DNA of 64,000 nt. Source: Camarhynchus parvulus (lineage: Eukaryota > Chordata > Aves > Passeriformes > Thraupidae). Of the stretch, positions 56,101 to 62,100 are shown in pieces (positions within the stretch are counted from its first letter, which is position 1; every line of letters begins with the position of its first letter). A program made the position numbers and the translations under genes. The notes under the pieces are model-generated. The model was not told the origin of the DNA, did not search any database, and worked only from the letters and a program-made list of their open reading frames with translations. The stretch lies in NCBI RefSeq assembly GCF_901933205.1, contig NC_044573.1:29509493-29573492 (forward strand), written 5' to 3'.

Positions 56101-59100
56101 TAGTTTTCTATTTATTTCATATGGTAGGCATATACTAAAATATGTAATCCTCTACTTACTTTCTTTTGTTTTGCAATTGTGTTTATCAAAAACTGAGTTC
56201 TGGTATTATCAACATTTGGAACCAGAATAGATGCATAGTCTGGGACATGATCTGTTGGATAAACAAATTCCTGAACTTTATTACTCCAGTGCTCCCAGGC
56301 ACCTGAAATGACAAAAAAAAGGGGGAAATTCCATAATATTCTGATCATGTTCAATACGTTCAATATTATGTTAATACAATAATTTAAAAAATAGATATTA
56401 TGGGTAGAATACTACAAAGTGTAAAAACGGATAAATTTCCTCAACTCTGTCAAAAAGGCACCTAACAAAGGACATTCTATTAGTCATGAGCTGTAATTAG
56501 CCTAAAATCCTACAAAATGTAGACATATTTTTTATTTATATATACTTATCTAAATAAAAACCCTAAAGAGTGTTTACCTAGAAACGAATTCTCACACTGC
56601 TAATGAAAAATTACAGAACATGGCAATATGGATTTCACACGTGTACACTAAATCAATATTGCTGGCAAAAAAAAATCTGGATATGAGAGAAATGAATTTC
56701 TTCAGAAGAGAACATACTCTGTCATGACAGTAAGTTTTTTGTGACCATGGTTTTGTGTGCTAGTTAAATTTTAAAAACTGTTCTAGAAAATAGTACACTA
56801 TTCAAAATATCAAGAATCAAAATAACTCACTATTCTTATAATTCTATAACCTTTCAGATTCATGACTGGTTATTAGACATAAATTACTAAGCAAAATTAA
56901 AATCAGATTTTATTCCTTTAAAAAAAACTAACACCTATAAGAAAATTAAACATAAAATAGCATTGAGCTAGACTAAACCAGCCTAAGCATGAATTATCTA
57001 CAAATTGCAGGTTGGCTAAATTGATAAAAAAGTAATTTGTAAGAAGGAAGTAAAAAAGAAATAATAAAAGGTTATCAGTGAGCACTCTACATCTTGTCTC
57101 TGACTTCTCACATCCACAGATATGCTGGTACTACGCTGTCAAAAATCCTCAATTCATAGGACTGTATAATAAGGACTAAAGCAGTAACAGAGTTTTAAAA
57201 CGACAGTTTAAAAAAAGAATATTGGTTCTTTTTCTTACCACGATCAGTTACATAAAACTCATACATCGTTTGATTGCTGCCACGGGGGATTTTTGGTAAG
57301 TCTAATTTATTATCATGAGCTCTAATGAAGGCTTCAAGTTTATCTCGACTGTCCAGCTCCAGAAGGGCACCTAAACTCCACATTATTGCAAAGTTGAACA
57401 ATTTATGCAGAAGTTGTGTAGCTGATACACCACGTTCTTCCTTCAATGGAATCAAGCCCTCCAGAAGATTAATAGACTGAAAATATTTTAAAATATACAT
57501 TTAGAAAATATTACATAATCACTTTTTATTTACCTATAAATGCATTATTTGTATATATGCATTATTTATGTATATTCAAAATTTAAATCAATACAGATTA
57601 CAAAAAAACACCAAGCATAAAATTCAGAACAACAAACCAAATAAAATTTATTAAAGATAGCTATATAAAACTGAATAAAATTTTCAAAGTTACTTAGGTA
57701 ATTTGATTATCAGTTATCCTTCTAAATTATGCCTACAAAACAAACATCATTTATAAGCTAGGGTAACAAAATAGCTTTTTAAGGGATTTTACAATATTCA
57801 GAACTCCAAGAACAGGTGAAGCTTAGCCATTTCTTTCCCTTTTAAAACATGGAAGAACTTTCAGCATCTGTCTGATGCCTTTATCTCAATTCTGGTACAA
57901 TTTATGTATCTATCACATTAACTTCTATTTTTTCATTTAAAAAATACATTAAATTATTCTGTTATGTGATTGCTTTACTCTGTTTATAAGGAACTAGAGT
58001 CCAGATTCTAGAAAAATAGTAACTTGTTATCTACAATTCTGAGATGTTGCTGAATTTGGATGTTTGGCCGTCTTAGGCAACCCCATTTGTACTCCCGTTC
58101 TATACAAGGCAGTGTGCAGCATATTGTTCCAAAATATGTCTTTTTAACAGTGAAACAGATTTTCAGTCAGCTCGTGGAATCAGTACTCTTTCTGCTGTCT
58201 TGCATCTCATAATTGGAGTGGGAAGTAATAAAGTAACACATGCTTCTAATGCTTGCCCAGAATCTCATTTACAACAGTGGCCAAAAGTGGAGGAGCAAAA
58301 AGAAAAAAATCTCTCTTGGCTTGTGGTGGTGCTGGGGTAGTACTTTCTGTTGATACCCTTTCTAAACAATACATACTTTTTCTGTTTTTATAATCCCATG
58401 TGGTTTTTTCCACCCTGAAAATAGCAAGACTGGTCTTGAGCCTACATAAACTTTTATTGTCTATTACAACATTTGGCAAGATGTCCCATAGGCCTGCTAT
58501 TCATGGAGTTGAACAGTTTGTTTTCTTCCTGTGTGAACTCCTTCATGCTTATCTTCACTGAATTTCATTTGCCATTTTATTACCTATTTATTCAGTCTCA
58601 TAAAGTCTGTCTACAGTTCTTCATGGTTAGTTGTTTTGTCCTTAATACCCTGAATAATCTAGTATCATCAATAAATTTCTTCATCTAAAACTTTTTGAAA
58701 CTCTTTATGAATATTTTGAACAGCACTGATCCCTGCAATGGTGCCTCAGGATCAGTGATAACCTCTATCCTTCCTAAGAACTGATAATCCAGTCATACAT
58801 TCACGATCTTCCAATACACTGTTTATCTAGAAGTGAAACTCCTATCTTCTGCTATGACTATTTAGCATCCATGTAAATGCCTGGTAAAGAATGATGTCAA
58901 GCACCTTTGATCCTTCATGCAGACTATATCGATCAGATCTCCTTTAGCTACAAGTTTACTGACTTTTCCAATACGCTCATAAGGCAGGATAACTCTATAA
59001 ACAGAAAATTGGTGTTGAGTCTCCTAAGGTAAATGATATTTGTCTTCCTAATGAGGTAGGCCAGAGGATGCATAAAGAGCTAGAAAGTCAGTGGAAATTA

Positions 59101-62100
59101 CAAGGAGGAAAGCAAAGGCGAGACCACATTTGTATGAAGCCATTATAAAGCTGTTGTACATGAACAGGAAACTTAAATTGCGAGTGCTAAAAAATGGAAC
59201 ATAATCAGGTACATGTGCATGTTTGGATAAACATCCAAAACTGAGCTTTGAAACTCAAATACAAGTCTGCCAGATGCAAGTGCTTTGATTTGATCGCAAT
59301 TTTTGAAAATGCATGAACAAAACAGAAGCAGCATGTCCCAAACCCTGCAATTGCTAAAGAGATGTAAGACCCAACAAAACAGGAGGCTGATAAGGTCTCT
59401 CTTCTGCACAGAGACCATTTATGGCAAAGCTGGGATTTTAAGTAGGGTAAAAATCTCTGGTGACACTGGCTCTTAGATAACACAAGCATGGAGGCCTGCT
59501 AAGAGTTATTTACTTTGTCACAGATGTGACAGAAACTTACTAGAGATTTTCATTCACACAAAGAAACACTCAATACAGCTTAAATCAGGGAAATATTTCC
59601 CTGATCAAGCAGCATGACTAGAGCACTGACTTGCTGACACTTCCTAACAAGTGCTAATCAAAAATAACAGAAACTTTAGATCACAGGAAAAACCTTCCAG
59701 GAAGACAAGCTCAGTTCAGTCAGAGGTTTCACAGATAAGAAACGCAGAAGAAAAATTATACCTCTCTCAAAAATACTGCACATTGCACAACATAAAGTTC
59801 AATTGTTTCTGCCTGGGGACTTTAATTCTAAAGATACTCTACTGTCATTTAATACTGCACAGTTAAGCTCTCCAGCATTTACTGGGGCTATTAGTTTGCA
59901 GTAAAATACTTCACAATCTAGAAAATCTGAAACTAACTCTCTAATGAACAGAAAAAAGATACTGGGTGCAAATTTGATAGTTTGACATTAAACTGGAGGG
60001 CTATCCAAAACATTATCTTGTCTAGACTCTTCTTCAAGGACACCACTGAATTTTTTATGTGTGTCAAAATAAAAGGGAGATTCACAGACAAATGGAAAGT
60101 CTGGAAACTTAGAAACGGTAAATGACAACAGACTCATAAACAAATTGGCTGGAGATGTGCAGTACAGGACTGACAGTCTTGCAAAATCTGTCAAACACAT
60201 ATTTATATTATTAATAAATCACTGATATAGTTTGGACACCATTCAAGGTAGAATTCAAACTGATAGGAAAGAAGAGGCAAAAATGACTACATTGATCTTG
60301 AAAGATCTGATGGACAGAATAACACCTATTACATCTGAAGATAAAAAGATAAATATCATTATTCTTCTCTCTCTGCTGACACTGCCAGTAGAGATATAGC
60401 GACCCTTACAATAATGTTTTAGTATGAAAAGAACCAAAATGAATTCACTACCTTATTAAATATATGCTTCTGGAAATTTCCTGAAGCCTGCAAATTCCAG
60501 TCATTAGAAGACTAGCCTAGGTACGAAGTAGTATAGAGAAGAAAAATTTTCTTCTGCACATCTTCACACTTCCTCTTATATTGCCCAAGAGACAAATATT
60601 GATTTTGAGCTTTTCTTTTTCAGGCGACAATATTTTCAGATTAAATTTTATGCCTATCAAATGTTCTCCTTGCTATTCCTGCACTTTTACTATTGTCAGT
60701 CAATTCACACAGACTCATACAGTATCTCTTTTACCTGCATAATGTAGTTACATTCCAGAAGCTCCATTTTGGGGTTAAGGTTTAGTTTCATATATGTATA
60801 TGCTGGTTCAAAGATTCTGTCATACAAACTTTGCAAAAGTTCAGCTTCCTGAGCAGTACGTTTTTTCAGCCATGCCTGAAAAAAACATCCATGATAATGT
60901 TCTGTATAAAAGGTATAGTGAGGTATAATAAGGAGCAGCCAGCAACAGTTGTGTTACCTGCAATATTGGTCTCCAGCTGAGGACAGAAGAACTGATGAAG
61001 ACCATACCCATTCGAGAAACTGTCGCTGGAGAGGCATTCTCGATGTTGTGGACCTCAAATAACAGTTTACAGGAAGGAGACATAGGAATTCGATCTCCAT
61101 TTGCAAGAGTGAGGGTCTTGTTATCATCCAAAACTGAATTTAAATTCTCAATCCAGATTGCATCTACAGGACCATCTAAAACCAGAAACACATTTTCACC
61201 TGGAAAAATAATCAAAAGAGAGATCATTTGTATGACATTTCTGAAAAATCAAGAAAATAACTGTATAAAAGATAGTTTGGAACTTAAATGTCATCCAAAA
61301 TTTTATTTTATTTATTGTAATTTCTGCCATCTATATGGATGCTCCTTACTGAATAAATTGCATACTTAGTTAAGGAAATATTTTTGAAAAGATTGGTAGA
61401 AAATGAGGGTGCAATTATACCTTTATAGTGTTGAATATTTGTTACCTTGGTTGGCTACTGGATAGAAATTTTGTTATTCTCTTTCTCTACCCTCTCTCAA
61501 CAGGACAGAGGGAGAGAATACAGTGAAAATGTTTGTGGGTTCAGATAAAGACCGGAAGATCACTTATCAGCTGTCATGGGCAAAACAGACTCAACTTGGA
61601 AAACATTATTTTGTTGCAAATTAACATAAATTTGGATGATGAGAAGCAAAGACAAACACCTAGAACACTTTTACCCCACTCCATCTTTCTTCTACAGATG
61701 CAACATCTTTCTTTACAACCTAATCTAACTCTTCCACCATCCTCCTCCTGCCCCAACCCTACTCCAGCAGCACAGAGAAGTCGGGAATTTAGTGTTTTGT
61801 TGCTAAAGTGAGGGTTCTTTGAGCAACTAAACAAGAGACATTGAATGTTCACAGATCCCTCTCAAGTTAATGAAAACTATGCACACTCCTCTGTTCTTAA
61901 AATCTGGTTGTTTTTCTTATATTTTGAAATATAAACATAGATGTAAGTACCTATGTTTTAGCAATTAAATTTTAGAATTCCAGCTTCATTTGGAATATAT
62001 AAATTTTCTAACAGAGAAAACATATGCATTTCCAATGTAAGAAATTCAACTGTCTTCTAAATTTAACATCTTTTTAGGAAGGTTCCATAGAAGAATTCCC

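Noticed and set aside
60995..61369. 124-codon plus-strand open frame
   Set aside because: Largely the antisense shadow of the AAA2 Walker B exon.
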